From Moniliella sp. 'wahieum' (taxonomy: Eukaryota; Basidiomycota; Moniliellomycetes; Moniliellales; Moniliellaceae): a DNA stretch of 64,000 nucleotides. Shown here one piece after another: positions 1 to 9,828 of this stretch. The notes under the pieces are model-generated. The model saw nothing but the letters and a program-made list of their open reading frames with translations, searched no databases and was not told the origin of the DNA. Location of the stretch: contig RSEE01000099.1 of assembly GCA_003971905.1 (NCBI GenBank), positions 62,001-126,000 on the forward strand, in the 5' to 3' direction. How positions within the stretch are numbered: the stretch's first letter is position 1; each line of letters begins with the position of its first letter. A program made the translations under genes and the position numbers.

Positions 1-42
1 CAACCAAAACAAGGAAAACAACGAGGAAGAGGCAAGCAAAGA

Positions 43-435
43 TCAAATGTAGGGGGAGGTGAGCGAAACCAACTCAAGCACCCCCATTGCGACAAAGTAG
101 TATGCGAATGCACCGGCAAAAGTGATCCATCCCCCGGCATAGAGTGCCCGCCACCCAGCGAGACGCTTGGCACGGCGTAGCATGCCCCATATCGTGGGTT
201 GGCTTGTATAAGTAGGAGTGGGGTGTCCTCAGCGGGCAGGGCAACGCTCTGGGGCGCGTAGCTGGCGCGCGCACGGACCACGGAGCTGATCCACGGCTGG
301 ACCAATCCCACGCCCAACCCCGTCGAAAGTGAAGCGGCCACCAGAACGGCAAGAATGTCACTGATAGTGCTACTATCGCCGTCGGCCGTGAAAGTCGTCG
401 TCCCCAGAAGGGAGGGGAAGTTGATGAGGTCCATC
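43..435 (-). CDS. short mitochondrial-carrier-like membrane protein, one repeat unit, frameshifted
   Basis: Reading from the ATG at 435, the protein begins MDLINFPSLLGTTTF and has a hydrophobic helix (about residues 27-46) followed by QPWISSVVRAR. That stretch resembles the P-x-x-x-V-R-x-R end of helix 1 in mitochondrial carriers, but the usual acidic residue after Pro is absent. After a one-base frameshift near position 205 the reading continues LRRAKRLAGWRALYAGG, like the GF..LY.G motif before helix 2, and then a second hydrophobic helix up to a TGA at 43-45. About 130 residues is only one of the three carrier repeats. It could be a truncated copy, a first exon, or an unrelated two-helix protein. 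Function is not assigned. Confidence 0.4.
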
Positions 436-871
436 CTCCAGGTGGTGGTAGGTGGCGAACAGGCCTCAGGCCGTCTCCTGCCCCCTCTCAGATCTGGGTC
501 TCAGGGGGCATGACATGTGACATGTGACAGCATGGTTACGCTGCGCTGTTGCGCGTTACACGCGTGACGTCATTCCATCCAATCATGCCCAACGCTACAC
601 ATCGGTGATTAGTGCCTAGTTGCTAGTCGTGGGTCGTTGCCTGTGTTGCCGGGTGGAGGCTGGACGTCGGTGGACCGAAATCTGGCCTGCTTCCTGTGAC
701 ATGTGACAGCGGCCGGTGCCAGTTGCGCTGGTAGGTGGGAATAACAACACAAACAAGCAGAATTGGTACACAATGTCGTCGGAGAGACGGGCGCGATGTC
801 CGAGTTGGGCGCGGTTCCCTCCTCATCGATCATCCCCAAATCGTCGGCACTGCAGTCGCCCGTGCCACCTC
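436..871. other. gene-free stretch upstream of the retroelement array
   Basis: No conserved reading frame is visible. It holds two clusters of a TGACATGTGAC-type palindromic word, near 508-531 and 696-709. The same word recurs in other intergenic regions of the window. Confidence 0.5.
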
Positions 872-876
872 ATCCC
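872..876. repeat. left target-site duplication (ATCCC)
   Basis: The five bases ATCCC lie directly before the first LTR. The same five bases lie directly after the third LTR at 6027-6031. This matches the 5-bp duplication made by copia-type integrases. Confidence 0.75.
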
Positions 877-1072
877 TGTCAGACTCACGCCGTGCTAGGG
901 GCCCCTTGGCCACTAGACCCGTATGGGCACTATGGCGTGATTCTTATCAGTTGGGAGATCCTGTGTCCACCTCTCGACTGTGCCCCCTTCCTGAGGAGGT
1001 CATATACCTCCTCTGCGTCCATATATGTATGCAATCCATCTGCGCCCTTTCCCCCATCTCCGTATCCTGACA
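877..1072 (+). repeat. LTR 1
   Basis: It runs from TGTCAGACTCACGCC to CCGTATCCTGACA, with a TG...CA boundary and a 6-bp terminal inverted repeat (TGTCAG/CTGACA). It is followed at once by the primer-binding site. It differs from LTR 2 and LTR 3 mainly by single-base indels. Confidence 0.9.
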
Positions 1073-1084
1073 GGTTATGAGCCC
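1073..1084 (+). promoter_or_regulatory. primer-binding site, copy 1 (initiator tRNA-Met, internal half-tRNA type)
   Basis: GGTTATGAGCCC follows the LTR directly. It is complementary to the anticodon stem-loop of initiator tRNA-Met (GGGCTCATAACC), not to the tRNA 3' end. Drosophila copia uses this same kind of cleaved half-tRNA primer. Confidence 0.75.
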
Positions 1085-3361
1085 ACTCAGCGCTTCCAGG
1101 CTCGCGAGCCCCCGGCGGACATCTCTCCTCGGCCTCGCCGCCCTCCTCCCCCCGCCCCCGATGTCCGCCCGTCCGCACGGCACACTGCCGCTGTGCGCTG
1201 ACTTCTACCAGGACGCCTTGCAGGTCGGCGTCAGGCCCCTCACCCCCCCCCCGTGGCCGCTGTCCCCCCACGCGGACCCCTCCCGCCACGGCGCGTGAGC
1301 CGCCCCTTCCGTTCCGGAATCCCCTACCCCTGGCCTGGCCGTGACCGACGCTCGCGCCCTCGTCACCGCCACTATTCAGGCCCTCCTCCCCTACCTCAAC
1401 TTCCCCGCCACCCCACCCCTGCTGCCCGCCGCTCCGCCACTCCCCCCTGCCACCACCACGGAGGCAACCCCGCGACGCCGCCTTCTCCGGCAGCAGTACT
1501 ACCCCATTCCTCCCGGACGTCATTGCCCCCAACACTGCCGCCATGCTGTTCCCTCTCCCGGTCCAAGCACGCCGCCGCTGTTGGCCTCGCCTCACGTCCT
1601 CCCTCCTTACGGTCCGCCCCTTACTGCCCCCTCATAGGGCAGTCCCGCGGACGCTGCCAGCTCCGGCAGCCCCTCTTCCCCCATTTTCCCCCAAATCGCG
1701 CCTCGGGATCTCGTTTCCCCTGCCGCTCATCTCGGCCACCTCGCGCGTTCCCCAAGTAAGCCACTGACGCCTTCGGTAGGCACCTCGGTGCCACTTCTCC
1801 CCCCATTACCAAGGCGCAAAATTGCTTCGCCCCTTTGCCCCGCAAGCCCTGACCCGCTCGGTCGCTGCCCTGCTGTTCGGGATGCCATTGTTGCACGCGT
1901 CCAGTTATGGCATGAACGTGCCATGCATCTTCCCGTTCACAAGCTTCCGGGGCTCACCGCGGCCCTCTCACCCGCTGAGCGAGTTACGCACGATGACGTG
2001 CTCGCCGTGAAGGCCGCTGGCTGCACTGCCCGGCGTGTGACTTAGTTCCCTCTGAACCAATGCCACCCTTGCCTCAGCTGGCCTGCACCAGCCATTTCCC
2101 TTGCACACGCTTGCTGCTGACGTGTTCGAAGACTTCGGCACCTCTCCCAGCGCAACGTGTGCTCTCATCGTCCAAGACCATGACTCGCGTTTCATCTGGT
2201 CTATCCCCCTCAAGTCCAAGACAGACGCCCTGATGCACTGCAAGCCCACATTGAGTCTCTCGAGCAGCAATTCTCTCATCGCAACCTCAAGGTGGCCCAT
2301 TTGTGGACCACGAGCAGGACCGAGTTTGATCCTATCTCACCCTGGCTCCGCTCTCTGGGCATTCGGCACTGCCGGGCGACCGACGATGACCCTGCCGGCG
2401 TACTCCACCGCGTGCACCTATTGCTGAACAACCTTGTTCAAGCTGCATTGCCTTCCCTCTCCGCTGGCCCAACTTGCTGGCCTGCAGCTCTTGCTCAGGC
2501 CGCCACGGTCATCAACGCCTTGCCGCACCCGTCCTGCTCCAATGCCACCCCGCATCAGCGTATGTATGGCTGTTCTCTCGATGTTCCAGCCCTGCATCCC
2601 TTCGGCTGCCGGGCTCATGCCGAGGACATGAGCCCAGCTGCTACCATCTGGCTTCAATTCGACGACGCGTCGGTGGCTTCTTCGCGTCTGCCGCAACGGT
2701 AAATGGACAACTACCCGAGTCAAACAATGTCCGTTTCCAGGAAAACGACTATGGCCACCCTGCTGTGGTCGCTTCCTCTCCCGCGCCTCCTCTTGCCCCA
2801 TTCATCGCAGAGGACTTGCTCAAGTGGGAAACCCAAAGCCTGGCGTCCGTCGCCTCCCTCGGCGGCGCTACCTCCTACCTCCATCCACCATCGATGCCGA
2901 CATGCACATTCCTCCTGCCCCCTGCGGGACGCCGCGAACCGCTTGAGGAAAATGAGAGGACCGCGCTTGGCTACGCCTCCAGCATCACAAGTGCAACTCC
3001 AAGCATGCGGGCCAAGACACACACACTTCCCGTCGCCTTGCATTCTCTCTTTGTCTCTTATTTGGCTTTGTCGCATCATTGTCGCTAAGTCGTCCGCATC
3101 GCCCTCGCTTGCGACGTCTGCGCCTTCATCGTACCCACATCCGGTACAAGAGAACGCCGCGTATGCTTCCTCTCAGGTCCAGCCCTTCACGACCTGACCT
3201 GCGCATTGTTCTTCCCTTCCTTTCCCTTTTCTCACCCTGATCTCTGTTCCTTTGGTTCGGTGGGAGGTGACTTGTCCACTTCGTTACCATCGACTTCGTC
3301 TCTGTTCACGAGTTGGCCATCGTTGAAGGAGACCCAAAGGTGTCCACAGGATCGGTGGGAG
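1085..3361 (+). pseudogene. copia body, copy 1: Gag-like and integrase, no reverse transcriptase
   Basis: The first kilobase encodes a Pro/Ser/Thr-rich Gag-like region in shifting frames (for example TDARALVTATIQALLPYLNF near 1342). A gag-pre-integrase stretch follows near 1890-2040, with LWHERAMHLPVHKLPGL. The integrase core follows near 2101-2700: ADVFEDFG, QDHDSRFIWSIPLKSK, then PHQRMYG and HPFGCRAHAEDMSP, as in copia integrase C-halves. The frame is broken many times. After NNVRFQENDYGHP (the end of the integrase region, near 2715) no reverse transcriptase signature is seen before the next LTR. A short purine-rich stretch just before the LTR may be the polypurine tract. Confidence 0.8.
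3354..3361 (+). promoter_or_regulatory. probable polypurine tract, copy 1
   Basis: GGTGGGAG, purine-rich apart from one T, lies immediately 5' of LTR 2, where second-strand priming would start. The same bases precede LTR 3 at 5825-5832. Confidence 0.45.
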
Positions 3362-3553
3362 TGTCAGACTCACGCCGTGCTAGGGGCCCTTGGCCACTAG
3401 ACCCGTATGGGCACTATGGCGTGATTCTATCAGTTGGGAGATCCTGTGTCCACCTCTCGACTGTGCCCCCTTCCTGAGGAGGTACATATACCTCCTCTGC
3501 GTCCATAGATGATGCAATCCATCTGCGCCTTTCCCCATCTCCGTATCCTGACA
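3362..3553 (+). repeat. LTR 2 (shared by both element copies)
   Basis: It has the same TGTCAG start and CTGACA end as LTR 1 and is several bases shorter through scattered one-base deletions. It is the 3' LTR of copy 1 and the 5' LTR of copy 2. Confidence 0.9.
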
Positions 3554-3565
3554 GGTTATGAGCCC
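3554..3565 (+). promoter_or_regulatory. primer-binding site, copy 2
   Basis: GGTTATGAGCCC directly after LTR 2 is identical to copy 1 and complementary to the anticodon arm of initiator tRNA-Met. Confidence 0.75.
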
Positions 3566-5832
3566 ACTCAGCCTTCCAGGCTCGCGAGCCCCCGGCGGAC
3601 ATCTCTCCTCGGCCTCGGCCGCCCTCCTCCCCGCCCCCGATGTCCGCCCGTCCGAACGGCAATGCCGCTGTGCGCTGACTTCTACAGGACGCCTTGCAGG
3701 TCGGCGTCAGGCCCCTCACCCCCCCCCCGTGGCCGCTGTCCCCACGCGGACCCCCTCCCGCCACGGCGCGTGAGCCGGCCCCTTCCGTTCCGGAATCCCC
3801 TACCCTGGCCTGGCCGTGACCGACGCTCGCGCCCTCGTCACCGCACTATTCAGGCCCTCCTCCCCTACCTCAACTTCCCCGCCCACCCCACCCTGCTGCC
3901 GCCGCTCCGCCACTCCCCCCTGCCCCACCACGGAGGCAACCCCCGCGGACGCCGCCTTCTCCGGCAGCAGTACTACCCCATTCCTCCCGGACGTCATTGC
4001 CCCCAACACTGCCGCCGCCATTGCTGTTCCCCTCTCCGTCCAAGCACGCCGCCGCTGTTGGCCTCGCCTCAGTCTCCCCTTACGGTCCGCCCCTTACTGC
4101 CCCTCATAGGGCATGTCCCGCGGACGCTGCCAGCTCCGGCAGCCCCTCTTTCTCCCCCATTTTCCCCCAAATCGCGCCTCGGGATCTCGTTTCCCCTGCC
4201 GCTCATCTCGGCCACCTCGCGCGTTCCCCAAGTAAGCCACTGACGCCTTCGGTAGGCACCTCGGTGCCACTTTCCCCCCTATTACCAAGGCGCAAATTGC
4301 TTCGCCCCTTGCCCCGCAAGCCCGCTGACCCGCCGGTCGCTGCCCTGCTGTTCGGGATGCCATTGTGCACGCGTCCAGTTATGGCATGAACGTGCCATGC
4401 ATCTTCCCGTTCACAAGCTTCCGGGCTCACCGCGGCCCTCTCACACGATGCTGCGCGAGTTACGCACGATGACGTGCTCGCCGTGAAGGCCGCTGGCTGG
4501 CACTGCCCGGCGTGTGACTAGTTCCCTCTGAAACCAATGCCACCCTTGCCTCAGCTGGGCTTGCACCAGCCATTTCCCTTGCACACGCTTGCTGCTGACG
4601 TGTTCGAAGATTCGGCACCTCTCCCAGCGCAACGTGTGCTCTCATCGTCCAAGACCATGACTCGCGTTTCATCTGGTCTATCCCCCTCAAGTCCAAGACA
4701 GACGCCGCTGATGCACTGCAAGCCCACATTGAGTCTCTCGAGCAGCAATTCTCTCATCGCAACCTCAAGGTGGCCATTTGTGGACCACGAGCAGGACCGA
4801 GTTTGATCTATCTCACCCTGGCTCCGCTCTCTGGGCATTCGGCACTGCCGGGCGACCGACGATGACCCTGCCGGCGTACTCCACCGCCGTGCACCTATTG
4901 CTGAACAACCTTGTTCAAGCTGCATGCCTTCCCTCTCCGCTGGCCCAACTTGCTGGCCTGCAGCTCTTGCTCGGCCGCCACGGTCATCAACGCCTTGCCG
5001 CACCCGTCCTGCTCCAATGCCCCCCGCATCAGCGTATGTATGGCTGTTCTCTCGATGTTCCAGCCCTGCATCCCTTCGGCTGCCGGGATCATGCCGAGGA
5101 CATGAGCCCAGCTGCTACCCATCTTGGCTTCAATTCGACGACGCGTCGGTTGGCTTCTTCGCGTCTGCCGCAACGGTAAATGGACAACTACCGAGTCAAA
5201 CAATGTCCGTTTCCAGGAAAACGACTATGGCCACCCTGCTGTGGTCGCTTCCTCTCCGCGCCTCCTCTTGCCCCATTCATCGCAGAGGACTTGCTCAAGT
5301 GGGAAACCCAAAGCTGGCGTCCGTCGCCTCCCTCGGCGGCGCTACCTCCTCATCCACCATCGATGCCGACATGCACATTCCTCCTGCCCCCTGCGGGACG
5401 CCGCGACCGCTTGAGGAAAATGAGAGGACCGCGCTTGGCTACGCCTCCAGCATCACCAAGTGCAACTCCAAGCATGCGGGCCAAGACACACACTTTCCCG
5501 TCGCCTTGCATTCTCTCTTTGTCTTCTTATTTGGCTTTGTCGCATCATTGTCGCTAAGTCGTCCGCATCGCCCTCGCTTGCGACGTCTGCGCCTTCATCG
5601 TACCCACATCCGGTACAAGAGAACGCCGCGTATGCTTCCTCTCAGGTCCAGCCCTTCACCGACCTGACCTGCGCATTGTTCTTTCCCTTTCCTTTCCCTT
5701 TCTCACCCTGATCTCTGTTCCTTTGGTTCGGTGGGAGGTGACTTGTCCACTTCGTTACCATCGACTTCGTCTCTGTTCACGAGTTGGCCATCGTTGAAGG
5801 AGACCCAAAGGTGTCCACAGGATCGGTGGGAG
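3566..5832 (+). pseudogene. copia body, copy 2: Gag-like and integrase, no reverse transcriptase
   Basis: It is collinear with copy 1 along its full length, with the same Gag-like region, the same integrase segment (near 4570-5180, with HPFGCRDHAEDMSP) and the same abrupt end without reverse transcriptase. Differences from copy 1 are mostly single-base gains or losses, often in homopolymers, and few substitutions. Both copies therefore descend from one already deleted element. The indels could be sequencing error or decay. Confidence 0.8.
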
Positions 5833-6026
5833 TGTCAGACTCACGCCGTGCTAGGGGCCCCTTGGCCACTAGACCCGTATGGGCACTATGGCGTGATTCT
5901 TATCAGTTGGGAGATCCTGTGTCCACCTCTCGACTGTGCCCCCTTCCTGAGGAGGTACATATACCTCCTCTGCGTCCATAGATGTATGCAATCCATCTGC
6001 GCCCTTTCCCCCTCCGTATCCTGACA
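5833..6026 (+). repeat. LTR 3
   Basis: It has the same boundaries as the other LTRs, TGTCAG to CTGACA. It is followed by the right target-site duplication ATCCC, not by a primer-binding site, as expected for a terminal 3' LTR. Confidence 0.9.
5949..5970 (+). repeat. 9-bp perfect inverted repeat inside the LTR
   Basis: GAGGAGGTA and TACCTCCTC flank a 4-base spacer. The palindrome is present in all three LTRs, with a one-base change in LTR 1. It could form an RNA hairpin in the LTR transcript. The sequence around it is TATA-like (CATATAC). Confidence 0.5.
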
Positions 6027-6031
6027 ATCCC
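6027..6031. repeat. right target-site duplication (ATCCC)
   Basis: It matches the left copy at 872-876 and closes the array. Confidence 0.75.
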
Positions 6032-8286
6032 CACTAAGCTTTGATATAGCACGTTGATCGGATGAAGGAGGAGAATGGATGGTGTGGTTCTGAGGAGAGG
6101 CCAACAGCTCCACCACGACCGGATGCGGACGAGGCGATGAAGAACGGGCACGGCAGAGAGAGGTGCCGTGGTTGAGCGGCCCCACCAGCCTCGTGTGGAG
6201 AGGCTGGACGTAGGATGAATGCTGTCGAGATGGTAAACACCTTCAATGACGGTCTCCCCCTCCTCAGGGGGCCTCGGGTGGGCGGTGGGAAGAGCGTGAG
6301 ATGGTGGCCTTGCTGTCGGGGCGTGCGCCGAGCGTTGCTGGCCCAAGGCGGCGTTGGCCTGTATGCGCTGGAGCGGGAAGGCGGCAGCACGGCGGTGCGC
6401 TAAGGCCAGTTGAAAGGGAAATGCCATGTATACCATTGCCCTTCTGTCTGGACCATGGGCCCGCCGGCGAGGATGGGTGCGTGGGAAGATGTCCATGGTA
6501 AAAGTAGACAAATGCTAGGCAGCCTCAACATACGCGAAGACAGCCCCGCCTTGTGGAGGTGGGTGTCGGTAGGGGGAAGGCGAATATAGGGGTGGTTCTT
6601 GTCAAGGGGCAAGGCCATACATTGTTGAAGAACCAATGTGCATCCCGACTGAAACGTCGGTGCTGGTATTGAAAAACAGTCCACACCCTTTCCCTGGACG
6701 AGGTAGGGTAGCTGGGCCGCAGGAGGGCAAGGCGCTGACGGCCGGCGGCCGCAAGGTCAAGGTGAAGAAGGCTTTCGCCGTGTGGAAGGGGCTGTGCCTC
6801 GGCGTGGGAGGGGTTTGCAGTCTGCGTTAACCACCACCACCACCAAAGTGCGATTGCATCACCCTCCAAAAGCAATCGTGATCTCCAGGGGCCGTCCTGT
6901 CAGTTGGAGGTCATCTAGGTGTCCATCACTGCGCCCAGTGACGCCTTTGTCAAAGCACCGCCCAAGCAGTGGCGCATCTGCACCCTCATCTCGCCGAACC
7001 ATTCATCCTAGACCCGTGATCCACATATGCGACCCGCCACCTAGGTCGGTGTCCAAAAATCCATATCGACTTGGGACCCTTCACTGATGGGTTCGCTTTG
7101 GGGAGAATAGGTAATACGGGTTGGACATGTGAACATGTGGATTTGTTGCACCTTGAACAGGAGCCTTGGCTAGCTAGAAACTCGGCTGCAGCTTCCATCC
7201 AAGATTGATTCCGACCCACAGAAGAAGAATGAGCGAGCCAACACAGATGGATGCAGCCGTGCTGGGTCCGGCAATGAAAACGACGTGTGGCCTCCCATCC
7301 GCACGGGTGGCATTATCTGGCTCCGGGTGGTGGGGGTGTTTTGAGCAAGGATGTATTGGTGACGTGAGTGGAGGGGATGGATATTCCGAGAGAGGAGCCC
7401 GTTAGGGGCACAACATATAGGAGGGTGTCACATTGAACAGCGCAAGGTATGATGCATGATCAGCTACATGCATGATGGCGCTGACAACGACATGTGATAA
7501 TGTGACGCGTGTCATGTGACAGTGACACGTGACAACACAAGCGAGCCAGTCTCCAACTGCGGTCGTCGACGTATCGACCCAGCGCCGCATGGGTGATGTG
7601 GCGTAGGCCACAGCAGCCACAGCAGGCCATAGCCTGCCACAGCATCGAGAAGAGCAAGAAACTTGGGCACGCAATAAGCGTCCTGGACTGGCGGTGGAGC
7701 GGGAGAGCACAGGCTTAGTGTCGGCGCTGTCCAGGCACGGACAAAGCCACAAGCCACGCAGGCGCAGGGGTCCTCTAGCAGCGTCTCGCCTGTCTAGCCT
7801 CCTCTCCCAGATCCCACAGCCTCTCCCAGCCAGCTGGGCGCGGGGGGGTTGTGCTGGTGTGCGCGTCGCTTGAAGAGCCAGCAGCTCGGACGCCCAGGAG
7901 TTCCGCGCGTCACCGGAGCCTGACGGTGACGCGGCGACCAGTGGTGCGTGGTGCGTAGCACGTGACAGGTGACATGTGACATGTGGCGTGACGCGTGACG
8001 CGTGCCGGTGCTCAGGCTGTGACATGTGAGCTGCTGACGCGCTGACGCAAGGCAGAGCAAGAAAGGGTGAGCCGTGGTGCTCAGCCTGAGCTGAGCCCGG
8101 GGAGCGTGAGCGCCGTGAGCGCGTGAGCGCGTGAGCGCTCGCTGAGCAGCACCTGCTGCTGATCTGGTTCCTGGCCGTCGGCTCGTGTCGACTTGCTCAA
8201 TTTCGACCCAGGACGTGCCGGCTGCCACCTGCCTTTCTCCTGACCACCACCCCCCTCTCCCCCCATGGAGCCAACGACAGCACAAG
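6032..8286. other. gene-poor region right of the retroelement
   Basis: Several overlapping minus-strand frames of 60-200 codons exist between 6034 and 6875, but none shows a recognisable domain, and frames change within the stretch. A broken minus-strand gene is possible and unproven. From 7480 to 8150 the DNA is rich in short repeated words: GTGACATGTGACATGTGG, GTGACGCGTGACGCGTG, and GTGAGCGC repeated near 8105-8140. No RNA gene is seen. Confidence 0.4.
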
Positions 8287-8662
8287 CTGTTGGCCTAGGG
8301 AGCCGGACGGGCAGAAGGATGAGGAGAAGGTGATGGATTGGAGCCAGAGTTGGGTCTGGGTACAGAGGCATCTATATAGGAGGCTGGACTAGGCACAGGG
8401 ACAGTGAGTCACACAGGAGAGAGTGCAGGGCACAGGGACAGTGACACGCAGGGACGTCAGCGTGGAAGCCGATGGAACCGAGGCGAACCTGGTCTACCGA
8501 CTGGGAGCCAGAGGATCACAGTCAACACCCCCGCTGGCCAGGGAACCCGGAGACATCGGTTGTGGGATGAGCTCCTGCCAGTGGATGTAGAGAGGGGAGG
8601 ACTTGAGTGGCAACCGGGACGAATGGCCTGGAGTTGTGCATGGCCACACGACTGGCCTACAC
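8287..8662 (+). repeat. 376-bp perfect duplication, copy A
   Basis: Base-by-base reading shows it identical to 9448-9823, with a constant offset of 1161 and no indel. It carries a TATA-like CTATATAGG at 8372-8380. Beyond its right end the sequence diverges from copy B and holds no recognisable gene. Confidence 0.9.
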
Positions 8663-9447
8663 CCCGCTGTCCAGGATGACACCTGAACGAGCCGAGCGCT
8701 TGTGGTTGGTGTATTGTGCGACCGCCAGATGCTTGTAGAAGTCTTAGAAGTAAAAGTAGTAGGGGTTGCGCCCCGAAGCGATTTGGTGGGCAAAAGTAAA
8801 AAGCACCAGTTATAGGTGTAGTGAAAGAAAATTGGAAACTTGGAGTAAATGCGGTCCAAGGTCGTTTGGCATCAAAATTGGATGCGTTTGGTAGTTGTTT
8901 GGTTCCGCATGCCTGGTGCCAGTGGGGTCCATTGGGCATGGGAAATGAACGGGCGCTATGCGTCAACCGTCTTGATCTGTTTGGGTTCTCTTTGTTGTTG
9001 AAAAAGAGGAGTGGAAGAAGTTGGGTGACCACCCCCCCCCATCCTTTCCCCAGGTGCCCCGGATGAATTGGCAATCCGGGGCGTGTAGCCGTGGGTGGGG
9101 CACTTGATGAGCAGCCACCCCCGCTTTCTGCGATTCGCCGCCTGCGCCGTTTTGTCGTTGGAGGAATTTCGTCTCGTTGACGATACCCGACACGTTTTGT
9201 TCCGTCGTGTGTTGTCCCTAAAAATCATTGCCCCATCTGTGGGGGACGAGTGTGCCGATTGTGGCGGTAGTATGCCGATTGTGGCGGTAGTATGCCGATT
9301 GTGGCGGTAAGGTGCCGATTGTGGCGGTGGTGTTGTTGGGCGGAGGACGGGTGTGTCTTGTGGGCTTGGCGGCTTAGCTTGGGCTTGTAGGCTTGGGGGT
9401 GGGCTTGCTTGAAGAGCGCTCCCCTTCCGGGGGATCAGATTGTAGCT
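8663..9447. other. spacer between the two duplicate copies
   Basis: This is 785 bp with no supported gene. It contains a C/G homopolymer near 9031 and the 20-bp tandem repeat at 9253-9332. Confidence 0.5.
9253..9332 (+). repeat. 20-bp tandem repeat, four units
   Basis: The unit is TGCCGATTGTGGCGGTAGTA. The first two copies are perfect and the last two vary only in the final bases. A minisatellite with no evident function. Confidence 0.85.
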
Positions 9448-9823
9448 CTGTTGGCCTAGGGAGCCGGACGGGCAGAAGGATGAGGAGAAGGTGATGGATT
9501 GGAGCCAGAGTTGGGTCTGGGTACAGAGGCATCTATATAGGAGGCTGGACTAGGCACAGGGACAGTGAGTCACACAGGAGAGAGTGCAGGGCACAGGGAC
9601 AGTGACACGCAGGGACGTCAGCGTGGAAGCCGATGGAACCGAGGCGAACCTGGTCTACCGACTGGGAGCCAGAGGATCACAGTCAACACCCCCGCTGGCC
9701 AGGGAACCCGGAGACATCGGTTGTGGGATGAGCTCCTGCCAGTGGATGTAGAGAGGGGAGGACTTGAGTGGCAACCGGGACGAATGGCCTGGAGTTGTGC
9801 ATGGCCACACGACTGGCCTACAC
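9448..9823 (+). repeat. 376-bp perfect duplication, copy B, upstream of the arrestin-like gene
   Basis: It is identical to 8287-8662. This copy ends five bases before the first plausible ATG (9829) of the arrestin-like gene. It carries the TATA-like site and a GTGAGT word resembling a splice donor, so it looks like that gene's promoter and 5' leader. Confidence 0.85.
9532..9541 (+). promoter_or_regulatory. TATA-like box in duplicate copy B
   Basis: TCTATATAGG lies about 290 bp upstream of the arrestin-like ORF. The same box is in copy A at 8371-8380. Confidence 0.35.
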
Positions 9824-9828
9824 AAGCA

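Larger units (their letters stand above)
877..6026 (+). mobile_element. tandem copia-type LTR retroelement array (LTR-body-LTR-body-LTR)
   Basis: Three near-identical LTRs of 192-196 bp alternate with two near-identical bodies of about 2.3 kb, and the whole array sits between one pair of 5-bp repeats. Each LTR starts TGTCAG and ends CTGACA. Each of the first two LTRs is followed by a primer-binding site. The bodies carry a Gag-like region, a gag-pre-integrase motif and an integrase core, in the Ty1/copia order. Reverse transcriptase and RNase H, which should follow the integrase, are missing from both copies, so the element is non-autonomous. One TSD pair with a shared central LTR points to unequal recombination between LTRs or insertion of an already tandem cDNA, not two separate insertions. 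Confidence 0.9.

Noticed and set aside
7402-8025. 207-codon minus-strand frame
   Set aside because: It crosses GTGACATGTGAC repeats, giving repetitive His/Cys/Thr residues. No domain.
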